Position numbers and translations under genes: made by a program | Shown: piece by piece, positions 1 to 5,813 of the stretch | Position numbering within the stretch: position 1 is the first letter of the stretch | Layout of the letters: each line of letters starts with the position of its first letter | IMG/VR virus record: IMGVR_UViG_3300044622_000717 | Coordinates: 1 to 20,759 of that record | DNA length: 20,759 nt | Direction: 5' to 3' (one strand) | Origin: a virus | Notes under the pieces: generated by a model | The model's input: the letters and a program-made list of their open reading frames with translations, nothing else | The model's database searches: none | Told to the model about the DNA's origin: nothing

Positions 1-34
1 TTCATTATTGATCAGTATTCTAGATGATTTATGA
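1..34 (+). CDS. C-terminal tail of an upstream gene (partial)
   Basis: Two frames are open from the left edge. One stops with TGA at 32-34, overlapping the next gene's ATG at 31 as ATGA, the join used repeatedly in this window. The other stops at 25-27. I prefer the ATGA one, which would give a tail ending ILDDL. Too little is visible to say more. Confidence 0.35.
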   Translation, partial: SLLISILDDL

Positions 35-354
35 CCTTGCCACAACAAGAACATAACTCTCTATTAGCTACGAGAGAGTTTTTAAAACTTCTTTTAGATG
101 AAGTAAAGTATCCTGATCTTCCAGAAAAAGTTAGACTTTCTGCAAAGACCCTTCTGGAACATTATCCAGAGAGATCGACCATTGACAAATTGTATTCTGG
201 AAATACTTTTTCAGATTTTATTCCTTCCAATGAATCTGAAATTACAGAAGGAGAACAGGAAAATAACAACAGAATCCTAAACAATAATCAAACTTGGGAT
301 ACTCCTGGATTTAAATGGAGAACTGAGGTTGAGTTTATACCTGTACAAAATTAA
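31..354 (+). CDS. small conserved protein, BPSL0761-like
   Basis: This 107-residue protein has no membrane segment. Its N-terminal half (residues 14-49, with TREFLKLLLD and the LLEHYP sequence) resembles the short bacterial BPSL0761 family, in which a TREFL helix is followed by a helix ending in a HYP motif. The function of that family is unknown. The C-terminal half is polar and Asn/Glu-rich and looks poorly ordered. The start overlaps the upstream stop as ATGA, and the gene ends 2 nt before the next oxygenase gene. The family match is from memory and tentative. Confidence 0.75.
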   Translation: MTLPQQEHNSLLATREFLKLLLDEVKYPDLPEKVRLSAKTLLEHYPERSTIDKLYSGNTFSDFIPSNESEITEGEQENNNRILNNNQTWDTPGFKWRTEVEFIPVQN

Positions 355-356
355 TC

Positions 357-968
357 ATGAGTTTTTTTGTAGACTATAATTTCTTTAATCCTAAAGTAAA
401 ACTCTTGTCTGATAGATATGATCTTATCAAGGAAGAGTATCTTTTAAATAAAGATAATTTAGAATTTAAAGATTTTACTAAACAACAAGATCAAAATATT
501 ATTGAATATGGTAAAGGTTATCCGATTGGAGTAGAAAGTTATTTCACTGCTCCAGAAAAAACGGAAGAAAAAGGTTGGCACATGGCTGGAATTCTTTATG
601 AGAATTATCTCTACAATAGGAATTCTGATTTTTTGCCCATCCTAATAGAAACCTTAAAAGAAATCCAAACATTAACTGTTTGTGGTATAAACATTTTAGA
701 TTCTGGAATGTCATTGAGTTGGCATAATGATGATGATTATGTTCCTGGTGTTCCGACTCTCCGAGTTCTTTGGGGATTAGATATTCCAGTAGAGGAGGAA
801 GGAAAATCAATTATTCAGATGAAAGATCCTCTATCTGATGAAGTGGAAACCAAACAATTTGAGAACAATCAATTTTATTGTTTTTGGCCTTCTACAATAC
901 ATAGGATAGAAAATACTTTATCAACACATAGAACTGTTGTTGCTATTGATCTAGTAACAAATCCATAA
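357..968 (+). CDS. 2OG-Fe(II) oxygenase, aspartyl/asparaginyl beta-hydroxylase-like
   Basis: A 203-residue soluble protein whose C-terminal half has the double-stranded beta-helix signature of 2-oxoglutarate/iron hydroxylases. The iron ligands appear to be H123 and D125 (in SWHNDDD) and H182 (in IHRIENT). R192, ten residues after the last His, fits the 2-oxoglutarate-binding Arg. The HRIEN...R spacing recalls the aspartyl/asparaginyl beta-hydroxylase group. Enzymes of this fold hydroxylate a protein side chain or small molecule while converting 2-oxoglutarate to succinate. Such genes are common in T4-like cyanophages, with unknown substrates. The TAA stop abuts the tRNA with no gap. The fold is fairly sure; the substrate is unknown. 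Confidence 0.85.
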   Translation: MSFFVDYNFFNPKVKLLSDRYDLIKEEYLLNKDNLEFKDFTKQQDQNIIEYGKGYPIGVESYFTAPEKTEEKGWHMAGILYENYLYNRNSDFLPILIETLKEIQTLTVCGINILDSGMSLSWHNDDDYVPGVPTLRVLWGLDIPVEEEGKSIIQMKDPLSDEVETKQFENNQFYCFWPSTIHRIENTLSTHRTVVAIDLVTNP

Positions 969-1041
969 GGGGAATTAGCTCAGTTGGTAGAGCGCCTGCT
1001 TTGCAAGCAGGATGTCAGCGGTTCGAGTCCGCTATTCTCCA
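969..1041 (+). tRNA. trnA(ugc): tRNA-Ala (anticodon UGC)
   Basis: The 73-nt cloverleaf is complete. The acceptor stem GGGGAAT pairs with ATTCTCC and includes the G3:U70 wobble that identifies alanine tRNAs. The D arm is GCTC/GAGC, the anticodon stem CCTGC/GCAGG, and the loop TTTGCAA carries TGC at 1002-1004. The T arm has TTCGAGT. The discriminator base is A1041 and CCA is not encoded. It begins at the base after the upstream stop codon. Phage tRNAs of this kind supplement host decoding; UGC reads GCA and, by wobble, other GCN codons. Confidence 0.97.
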
Positions 1042-1044
1042 TTC

Positions 1045-1072
1045 TTGACAAATAGGCTAAATAACTTATAAT
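1045..1072 (+). promoter_or_regulatory. early sigma-70 promoter, consensus boxes
   Basis: TTGACA at 1045-1050 and TATAAT at 1067-1072 match both consensus hexamers perfectly, with a 16-bp spacer. Initiation near 1079 would leave a leader of about 17 nt before the ATG at 1096. The -35 box begins 4 nt after the tRNA ends. This is the best candidate promoter for the run of small genes that follows. Confidence 0.8.
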
Positions 1073-1095
1073 TACTAAGTGTTTAGTGATTTAAT

Positions 1096-1269
1096 ATGAA
1101 AGTTCCAAATAGTTCTGAACTGATGCATCTGCGTCTTCAAGCTTGGTTAAGAGAACATAGTTGTGATGATATTGAATATCTTGGAATGAGAGAAGGTGAA
1201 CACTACTATAGAATCGCAGAACACGAAGTACCTGTATCATCTATAGAAGATTTGGAGCAAGTATCATGA
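1096..1269 (+). CDS. hypothetical protein, 57 aa
   Basis: An ATG-initiated frame of 57 residues (beginning MKVPNSSELM) fills the space between the consensus promoter and the next gene. It ends in TGA at 1267-1269, overlapping the next start as ATGA. It is acidic, with no membrane segment or cysteine pair and no family I recognise. The promoter distance and coupled stop/start support it as the first gene of the early unit. Confidence 0.75.
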   Translation: MKVPNSSELMHLRLQAWLREHSCDDIEYLGMREGEHYYRIAEHEVPVSSIEDLEQVS

Positions 1270-1463
1270 CAGAACCGTATATTATATACGACGCTGAATC
1301 AAAAAAAGATAAATGGAATCGTGGTTTGGATTTGTTTATTGAGAGTGTACACAAACCCGATCATGAGTTGAGACAAGCCGCACATGATCAGAGATGTTAT
1401 CATGAACTCATGGATGTAAGAGAAGTAATTCTAGAACATTTAAAGACTCTTCGTTGGCACTGA
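1266..1463 (+). CDS. hypothetical protein, 65 aa
   Basis: A small soluble protein rich in charged residues and histidine, probably alpha-helical, with no recognisable motif. Its start is coupled to the preceding stop by ATGA, and it is followed one base later by the next ATG. The function is unknown; position suggests an early-expressed accessory protein. Confidence 0.7.
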   Translation: MTEPYIIYDAESKKDKWNRGLDLFIESVHKPDHELRQAAHDQRCYHELMDVREVILEHLKTLRWH

Positions 1464-1464
1464 A

Positions 1465-1707
1465 ATGGAAACTTACTATATTTGGTTTATTTTATTTGCA
1501 ATAATAGGATATGCTATAGTAAGTGATAGGAATGTTTCAGATGCTTTTGTTTATATTTTTGATATAACAAAAAATAATTTTATCAAACAAATATGGTGGT
1601 TAAAAAATAACCCTAGAAATCCTATCGTAAAGTATCTGATGTGGAGAAGATCTATGCGTATGGCAGAGGATCTCATGAAAGAATTTGAAAAGAAAACTGG
1701 GGATTGA
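1465..1707 (+). CDS. small membrane protein, 80 aa
   Basis: Residues 4-20 form one hydrophobic helix, followed by a polar domain with a Lys/Arg-rich stretch (residues 40-66) and an acidic tail. The positive charges after the helix suggest that the C-terminal domain is cytoplasmic. No family is recognised. Its TGA stop (1705-1707) lies inside the -35 element of the next promoter. Confidence 0.7.
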   Translation: METYYIWFILFAIIGYAIVSDRNVSDAFVYIFDITKNNFIKQIWWLKNNPRNPIVKYLMWRRSMRMAEDLMKEFEKKTGD

Positions 1708-1732
1708 TAAAACCAAATCCCTGTGGTAGAAT
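1704..1732 (+). promoter_or_regulatory. putative sigma-70 promoter
   Basis: TTGATA (1704-1709) and TAGAAT (1727-1732) are separated by 17 bp, each one mismatch from consensus. The pair lies in a 55-bp gap between genes, with the -35 box covering the upstream stop codon. The same TTGATA-17-TA..T layout recurs at 10147, also over a stop codon. Confidence 0.6.
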
Positions 1733-1762
1733 GACTCCATACTATTGAGGTGACTTTTTAAA

Positions 1763-2020
1763 ATGATGGAACGAATCTTAAATCTTCGTAATGTTGCTCT
1801 GTTTGGACTTACACTTCTCATTGGGGGATCTATTGGTTCTGCTGGTGGATCTTCTCGTGCTGTAAAAGATACTCTAATCCTCTGCAATCAGAAACCTCAT
1901 GAGTGTAAATTTAAGTATGATATTCTAATGTATGAACAAGATGGTAGAGTTCCTTATACAGATCCTACCAGAGTAAAACCAAATCCCACTAAAATTAAAG
2001 CAGATCTAAGTGACACTTGA
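1763..2020 (+). CDS. small membrane-anchored or secreted protein, 85 aa
   Basis: Residues 10-30 form a hydrophobic, Gly/Ser-rich helix (VALFGLTLLIGG), either an uncleaved anchor or a signal peptide. A polar domain with two cysteines (C42 and C48) and a Pro/Lys-rich tail follows. A good ribosome site, GAGGTGA at 1747-1753, lies 9 nt before the ATG; the second ATG at 1766 is the alternative. It is the first gene after the 1704 promoter. The function is unknown. Confidence 0.75.
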   Translation: MMERILNLRNVALFGLTLLIGGSIGSAGGSSRAVKDTLILCNQKPHECKFKYDILMYEQDGRVPYTDPTRVKPNPTKIKADLSDT

Positions 2021-2025
2021 AAAAA

Positions 2026-2280
2026 ATGAAAGACCTCCGCAAACCTAAATTTTCTTATACGGAAATTCGTGAAGGACATTATGTAAAGTTTATTGGATGC
2101 ACTAGAGAACAAGTCAATTGGGGAAATAATACCGATCCAGAAAATCTTCTTGTTCCTGGTGGAGTTTATTATGTACAACAAATGATTGTAAAGTCATCTC
2201 ATACTAAATTGATTCTTCGTGGGGTAGAAGGTAAATTCAATAGTGTTTGTTTTGAATCATTAGGCAATGGCTCTTTCTGA
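2026..2280 (+). CDS. hypothetical protein, 84 aa, small beta-barrel-like
   Basis: The sequence suggests alternating short beta strands (EGHYVKFIGC, GGVYYVQQM, KLILRGVEGKF), as in small SH3-like barrels, but no family can be named. I chose the ATG at 2026; a TTG at 2017 would add three residues and overlap the upstream stop. The 3' end overlaps the next gene by 14 nt. Confidence 0.7.
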   Translation: MKDLRKPKFSYTEIREGHYVKFIGCTREQVNWGNNTDPENLLVPGGVYYVQQMIVKSSHTKLILRGVEGKFNSVCFESLGNGSF

Positions 2281-2461
2281 AAAGGCAAAAATTTATTACA
2301 ATGTTTGGTGTTGTGCCTATCACCGTAGATTTAAAGCAAAACTCAAAGGTGATTGGGATCTTTACTGGAGAGAACACGAGACCTTACTTATGTGTCTTAA
2401 AATGAAAGATGCCAAGTGGACTAAATTTGATAGCGACAAAACTTATCCAACATGGGATTGA
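2267..2461 (+). CDS. hypothetical protein, 64 aa
   Basis: A small basic protein rich in Trp and Lys (KLKGDWDLYWREHE), with two adjacent cysteines near residue 15. It is probably alpha-helical and soluble. It overlaps both neighbours (14 nt upstream, 10 nt downstream), as expected for a translationally coupled early phage unit. No family is recognised. Confidence 0.65.
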   Translation: MALSEKAKIYYNVWCCAYHRRFKAKLKGDWDLYWREHETLLMCLKMKDAKWTKFDSDKTYPTWD

Positions 2462-2718
2462 CCTTTAGGTATATGCAAAAACCAACATTCTGGAGAAACT
2501 GCCCTTCCTGCAAATGCAATCTTGTAGATGCAGAAATCTCCGATCCACTTAAACACACTTGTGAACCTGGTGCATTTCATTCCAAACTTTTAGGTGGTCG
2601 TAATCCAGAAACATGGAAGATGGAGTATTGGAAATGTCCAGAATGTAAGTCGGTGTTCCCTGCAGAGGATCGTCCAGTAATCCACACAATGTCCGATGCC
2701 TATTTGCCAAGTTCTTAA
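2452..2718 (+). CDS. small zinc-binding protein with two CxxC pairs
   Basis: The CPSC pair (C17, C20) and the CPEC pair (C62, C65), about 42 residues apart, form a likely four-cysteine zinc site. C22 and C37 are further cysteines. The start at 2452 overlaps the upstream gene by 10 nt. The ATG at 2473, with AGG just upstream, would remove seven residues and is a fair alternative. Zinc ribbons of this size occur in nucleic-acid-binding and host-takeover proteins, but nothing here fixes a role. Confidence 0.72.
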   Translation: MGLTFRYMQKPTFWRNCPSCKCNLVDAEISDPLKHTCEPGAFHSKLLGGRNPETWKMEYWKCPECKSVFPAEDRPVIHTMSDAYLPSS

Positions 2719-2730
2719 GGAAATATTATT

Positions 2731-2874
2731 ATGAGATGCAAAGTTCAATTGTATGTTGCTGGTAAGGTCTTTGATGAGATCGTAGAAGCCAGAGATTATA
2801 AGGATGCGAGAGAAACTGCTCTTGCACGAAATCCAAATGCAAAGGTAATCGGAGTCACTGCAGTATTCAAATGA
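2731..2874 (+). CDS. small conserved cyanophage protein, 47 aa
   Basis: A 47-residue frame starting MRCKVQLYVAG and ending VIGVTAVFK. The pattern of beta strand, helix (DARETALARNP) and beta strand closely resembles a short protein I remember from many T4-like cyanophages. The stop overlaps the next ATG as ATGA. A weak purine-rich AAGGAAA stretch lies upstream. Its function is unknown even in relatives. Confidence 0.78.
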   Translation: MRCKVQLYVAGKVFDEIVEARDYKDARETALARNPNAKVIGVTAVFK

Positions 2875-3161
2875 AAAACAAGAAACTCAAAGCACTGATA
2901 CAAAAACCTCTGAGGTTTCATCATCAAGATATTCATGAAGAACTTGATGAACTCAAAAAACAACATCAAGTCAAGTCCAAGTGGTACTACATTTTCTGGG
3001 GTTTTATGGCAGTTGCTGTAGTTGGTGGTCAAATTTATGTTGGACTTGGTTATCGTCAAATGGCTGAAGCAACTAAATCAATGGCTATTTCTGTGACTTG
3101 TTCAGAACCTTATACTCCACCTTTATCCAAAAGACTCAATAAAGAAAAGGAATTTGAGTGA
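2871..3161 (+). CDS. coiled-coil single-pass membrane protein, 96 aa
   Basis: The N-terminal part is basic (MKNKKLKAL) and leads into a charged helix (residues 20-34, EELDELKKQHQ). A transmembrane segment follows at about residues 38-58 (YYIFWGFMAVAVVGGQIYVG), then a polar C-terminal tail. The basic N-terminus predicts a cytoplasmic amino end. Similar short membrane proteins are common in cyanophage early regions; their role is unknown. Confidence 0.75.
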   Translation: MKNKKLKALIQKPLRFHHQDIHEELDELKKQHQVKSKWYYIFWGFMAVAVVGGQIYVGLGYRQMAEATKSMAISVTCSEPYTPPLSKRLNKEKEFE

Positions 3162-3355
3162 TGAAAACTCAGTACGATTTACTTCAAGATGAAAATCATT
3201 ATGGTTGGGTCGTAGATAAAAGATACGATTGGATCAACATGTTGACCAAGATGAAACAGAATAAACCTCAAAGGTTTGAAGAGTTTAAGTATTCAAATGC
3301 GACGATTTATTTCCATATAGATAGATTGAACCAGGAGCAAAACACCTACGACTAA
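3161..3355 (+). CDS. hypothetical protein, 64 aa
   Basis: A charged soluble protein without recognisable motifs. The ATG at 3161 overlaps the upstream stop as TGATG; a GTG at 3158 would add one residue and is less likely. Its final base is the first base of the next ATG (TAATG). No function can be assigned. Confidence 0.7.
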   Translation: MKTQYDLLQDENHYGWVVDKRYDWINMLTKMKQNKPQRFEEFKYSNATIYFHIDRLNQEQNTYD

Positions 3356-3828
3356 TGAGCGAAGTAACTTTTAAGAAACACAGAGTATTCCGTGAGACTG
3401 AAGCAGTTGTCTTCTACGATATCTCTGTAGATGGTTCTAATGCACAAGATCTTGTGTGTCACACTGGACCTGCTATTTCTCCACCTGATGATATTGTAGG
3501 AGCAAAGCAGTTTTACATTCACTATCATCAGATTGATCACAATCGTGTGTTGTCTGGTCTCCGCACTTTTGAACTGGTAAATCCCGAATGGAGATACCCA
3601 TATCACATCGTTCATCTGAATCGTAGTTCTGGTGCTCTGGTGATTCCTAAGATGACCTTCCATCGTTCATACTCAGGTGCTGATGGGTCTATTGTCATCA
3701 ACCAAGCAATCCGCGATGAAGAGTTTGATCCAGAGACAGAGTTTGTACCAGTATCTGCAGCAAAGAACCCCGATCTATATCACATTCTTGCACACGAAAA
3801 ACCAGTCATTCATACACTTGGAGAATAA
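3355..3828 (+). CDS. cupin-like protein, 157 aa
   Basis: The sequence is mostly beta strand, and the spacing suggests a single cupin barrel. Residues 52-62 (QFYIHYHQIDH) supply an H56/H58 pair like cupin motif 1. P98 to H103 (IPKMTFH) resembles motif 2, where a Pro, turn and His close the metal site. Cupins range from sugar epimerases to dioxygenases and sensors, so the activity is open. Many T4-like cyanophages carry a similar protein, in my recollection. It is the largest gene in this stretch of tiny genes and is joined to both neighbours by 1-nt overlaps. Confidence 0.75.
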   Translation: MSEVTFKKHRVFRETEAVVFYDISVDGSNAQDLVCHTGPAISPPDDIVGAKQFYIHYHQIDHNRVLSGLRTFELVNPEWRYPYHIVHLNRSSGALVIPKMTFHRSYSGADGSIVINQAIRDEEFDPETEFVPVSAAKNPDLYHILAHEKPVIHTLGE

Positions 3829-3989
3829 TGAACTTTACCCCTGAACAATACCGATTGATTTACACCGCAGTTCGTCGGTATCAAATTGAAAAAACCCTAC
3901 ACGATGGTAAGGAGTACAACGAATGTTCCGAGGTACTTGACGAACTCTTTGATCTGGTCTATACTCAGAGACAAGAACAACCCACCTGA
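3828..3989 (+). CDS. hypothetical protein, 53 aa
   Basis: A frame of 53 residues starting MNFTPEQYRL, in which the ATG shares an A with the upstream TAA. It is acidic and probably two helices (EQYRLIYTAVRRYQIEK and SEVLDELFDLVYTQ). The tight stop/start coupling and position in an otherwise unbroken gene series support it. No family beyond similar small cyanophage proteins. Confidence 0.7.
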   Translation: MNFTPEQYRLIYTAVRRYQIEKTLHDGKEYNECSEVLDELFDLVYTQRQEQPT

Positions 3990-3991
3990 TC

Positions 3992-4168
3992 ATGGTTATT
4001 TCCACAACTGAAAAGTTTCCTCATTCCTCTTTTCCTTTTCGTCTTGACTTGACTGAGGGAAAGGATAAACGAGTATGTTGGTTTGAGTGTCAAGCTCATG
4101 TAGATAAGTTTATCAAACAACATAAACTTAAAAAGAAAGATTATACTTTGACAATTAAAGATGACTGA
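3992..4168 (+). CDS. hypothetical protein, 58 aa
   Basis: An ATG-initiated 58-residue frame (MVISTTEKFP...) that starts 2 nt after the previous stop and overlaps the next start by 8 nt. It is lysine-rich at the C-terminus, with two cysteines (C29, C33). It fills what would otherwise be an unexplained gap of about 170 nt. No function recognised. Confidence 0.68.
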   Translation: MVISTTEKFPHSSFPFRLDLTEGKDKRVCWFECQAHVDKFIKQHKLKKKDYTLTIKDD

Positions 4169-4382
4169 ACTTACATTAATCACTCTTTTGAACTTTGTTG
4201 CCACAGATTTTTGTTCCTCTAAAGTTAGAGGTATGGATACTTTGAAGTCAGTACTAGTTGCTTACTCAAAAGCAAATGATAAGTTCGGTGGTGCAAATGT
4301 TCGTAGAGTAGTTTTAAATTCCCCTGGACTTGAAGCTGCAGCAATTGCAATTGCTGTAAGTAAGTGCCCAGGTCAACTTTGA
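4161..4382 (+). CDS. hypothetical protein, 73 aa
   Basis: A helical, Ala/Val-rich protein (residues 53-67, SPGLEAAAIAIAVSK) with a moderately hydrophobic start. Neither stretch is long or apolar enough to be a confident membrane span. It is coupled to the gene before by an 8-nt overlap. No known family. Confidence 0.65.
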   Translation: MTELTLITLLNFVATDFCSSKVRGMDTLKSVLVAYSKANDKFGGANVRRVVLNSPGLEAAAIAIAVSKCPGQL

Positions 4383-4390
4383 GGATAGAC

Positions 4391-4603
4391 ATGCAAGAAT
4401 TTGAATGGATTGACGATTGTTTCCGAGTAGAAGAAAAGAAGTGGGGGACTTGGACTTCCTATGATAAGGAAGATAAAGAACTTATTACTTCTCTTCAGAA
4501 AGAACTCTGTATTTCTGCGACTCGTTGGTATCTAAAAAACAAACAAGAAGGCTTTGCCGAAAACAGTGTTAAATATGATGGTGTGGTAGGAGGCAAACTC
4601 TGA
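4391..4603 (+). CDS. hypothetical protein, 70 aa
   Basis: I chose the ATG at 4391, which has GAGG at 4381-4384 at a normal distance. An upstream in-frame GTG at 4364 would overlap the previous gene and add nine residues. The product is acidic and soluble, with several Trp. Its last base is the A of the next ATG (TGATG). No family recognised. Confidence 0.68.
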   Translation: MQEFEWIDDCFRVEEKKWGTWTSYDKEDKELITSLQKELCISATRWYLKNKQEGFAENSVKYDGVVGGKL

Positions 4604-4833
4604 TGTACGAACCCCAAATCAACGATTATGTTAGGTGGACAAAAGGAGTTGAGGGGTGGGTTTATTTCAAAGATAATGAATACATTACAATTGAAATTAG
4701 TGTAAAACCAAAGAACAAAGAAAATTATCAAGCTTGTTCAATTCATCGTAATGATCGTTTGATGGTGTTGTGTTACCATAGTCAATGGAAAGAGTTGGTA
4801 CACATTAAATCAAGAGAATCAATTTATGAATAA
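4603..4833 (+). CDS. small beta-barrel-like conserved protein, 76 aa
   Basis: The pattern (DYVRWTKGVEGWVYFKD...YITIEISVK) suggests a small SH3-like barrel followed by a polar tail. I recall close relatives in T4-like cyanophages, none with a known role. It overlaps the preceding stop by one base and is followed by a 33-nt gap before the oxygenase. Confidence 0.72.
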   Translation: MYEPQINDYVRWTKGVEGWVYFKDNEYITIEISVKPKNKENYQACSIHRNDRLMVLCYHSQWKELVHIKSRESIYE

Positions 4834-4866
4834 AATTTTTATTGTTAAATGTAAAGAATAGTAATT

Positions 4867-5469
4867 ATGATTAAAGTAATAGATGATGCAATCCCAAAAA
4901 GGTATCAAACTGAAATTATAGAAAAATTATTTCGACCGGCCTTTAAATGGGGGTATAGTCCTACAATTGTTAATCATAAAACTGGGGAAGGATTTGCCTA
5001 TGGGTTTTGCAATCCACTAGGAAATTATAGTCAAGGTATAGTTGATTCTGAAAATTTCCATTTTTTACTTCCTTTAATTTATTGCATATCAGAAAAATCC
5101 GGAGTTGATTTTGAATCAATTTTAGCTGCTAGATCATTCTTACAAGTTCCAAGTAATTATGAAGAAAAATATGGACATTTTCATGTAGATTTTACTTTCC
5201 CTCATTTAGTATTTTTGTACTATGTAAATGACTCTGATGGAGATACGGTAATTTCCAAGAAAAAATATGACTATGTTACTTCAACTTTGGAGGAAATTGA
5301 TGAATCATTAATTCTTGAAAGGGTAACTCCAAAACAAGGTAGAGTTGTAATTTTTGATGGTATGTATTATCATGCTGGCGGTATTCCTAAAAATAATCCT
5401 AGTTGTGTTATTAATTTTGATTTGTCAGTTAGTAAAAATATGAACTTCGTTAATTATCTACAAGGCTAA
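4867..5469 (+). CDS. 2OG-Fe(II) oxygenase-like protein, possibly degenerate
   Basis: A 200-residue protein with the layout of phage 2OG-Fe(II) oxygenases that begin with a 'VIDDAIP' helix. Iron ligands are H106 and D108 (HFHVDF) and H169 (YYHAGG). The strand after the last His (PSCVINFDL) normally carries an Arg that binds 2-oxoglutarate; here the equivalent place is S179/C180. The protein may bind the cosubstrate differently or be inactive. It is longer and more AT-rich than the surrounding small genes, which suggests a separately acquired module. A 33-nt gap precedes it. The substrate is unknown. Confidence 0.82.
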   Translation: MIKVIDDAIPKRYQTEIIEKLFRPAFKWGYSPTIVNHKTGEGFAYGFCNPLGNYSQGIVDSENFHFLLPLIYCISEKSGVDFESILAARSFLQVPSNYEEKYGHFHVDFTFPHLVFLYYVNDSDGDTVISKKKYDYVTSTLEEIDESLILERVTPKQGRVVIFDGMYYHAGGIPKNNPSCVINFDLSVSKNMNFVNYLQG

Positions 5470-5476
5470 AAATATT

Positions 5477-5686
5477 ATGTGGAGGCTCTGGTCAAAAGCT
5501 CTAGGCGAAAAGGCTCATAAAAAAGATCACATTGCAGATCAAATTGCAATTATTCGTACAATTATTTTTTCAACTTATTTAATTACTAATTGTTTTATCG
5601 TGGCTGGGGTCATACGACACTGGAATGACACCGCTCCAGTAATTTATATTGAGATTAAAGATGGATCACCACTCCCCGAAGCCTGA
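5477..5686 (+). CDS. small membrane protein, 69 aa
   Basis: The N-terminus is charged (MWRLWSKALGEKAHKKD), followed by one transmembrane helix at about residues 24-46 (IIRTIIFSTYLITNCFIVAG) and a short polar tail. I recognise a protein of this form, paired with the next gene, from cyanomyoviruses. It overlaps the next gene by 26 nt. The function is unknown. Confidence 0.78.
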   Translation: MWRLWSKALGEKAHKKDHIADQIAIIRTIIFSTYLITNCFIVAGVIRHWNDTAPVIYIEIKDGSPLPEA

Positions 5687-5813
5687 TACTAGAATACCAC
5701 TTATAATAACCTTGGTCGTCTTGTTTTTACTTGACTTGGTTATTATAGGTGGTATCCTATATAAAGGACACGCAAATTTTGCGGCATTAATTAAAAACTT
5801 GCACAATGGCTAA
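5661..5813 (+). CDS. small membrane protein, 50 aa
   Basis: A 50-residue frame beginning MDHHSPKPDT with one hydrophobic helix at about residues 12-33 (IPLIITLVVLFLLDLVIIGG). It overlaps the membrane-protein gene before it by 26 nt and the adenylation enzyme after it by 8 nt. Similar His/Pro-headed small membrane proteins occur next to the previous gene in cyanophages, so the two may act together. Confidence 0.75.
   Translation: MDHHSPKPDTRIPLIITLVVLFLLDLVIIGGILYKGHANFAALIKNLHNG

Noticed and set aside
544-810. Minus-strand open frames such as 544-810, 1600-1887, 3352-3663, 13042-13305, 16285-16584 and 18132-18398
   Set aside because: Each lies wholly or largely opposite a plus-strand gene with recognisable motifs or good neighbours, has no ribosome site or family resemblance, and its composition looks like the antisense of coding DNA.
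1053-1063. CTAAATAA between the tRNA and the first early gene as a T4-late promoter
   Set aside because: It is a weaker match than the elements at the fibre genes and lies within the spacer of the consensus sigma-70 promoter.
4146-4175. TTGACA at about 4148 as a promoter
   Set aside because: It lies inside coding sequence and the best -10 box at an acceptable spacing (TACATT) is poor. The surrounding genes are tightly coupled and need no extra promoter.
4826-4861. An 11-codon frame (MNKIFIVKCKE) in the gap before the 4867 oxygenase
   Set aside because: Too short to support as a gene. It could be the remnant of a gene displaced by the oxygenase, but nothing else of it is visible.
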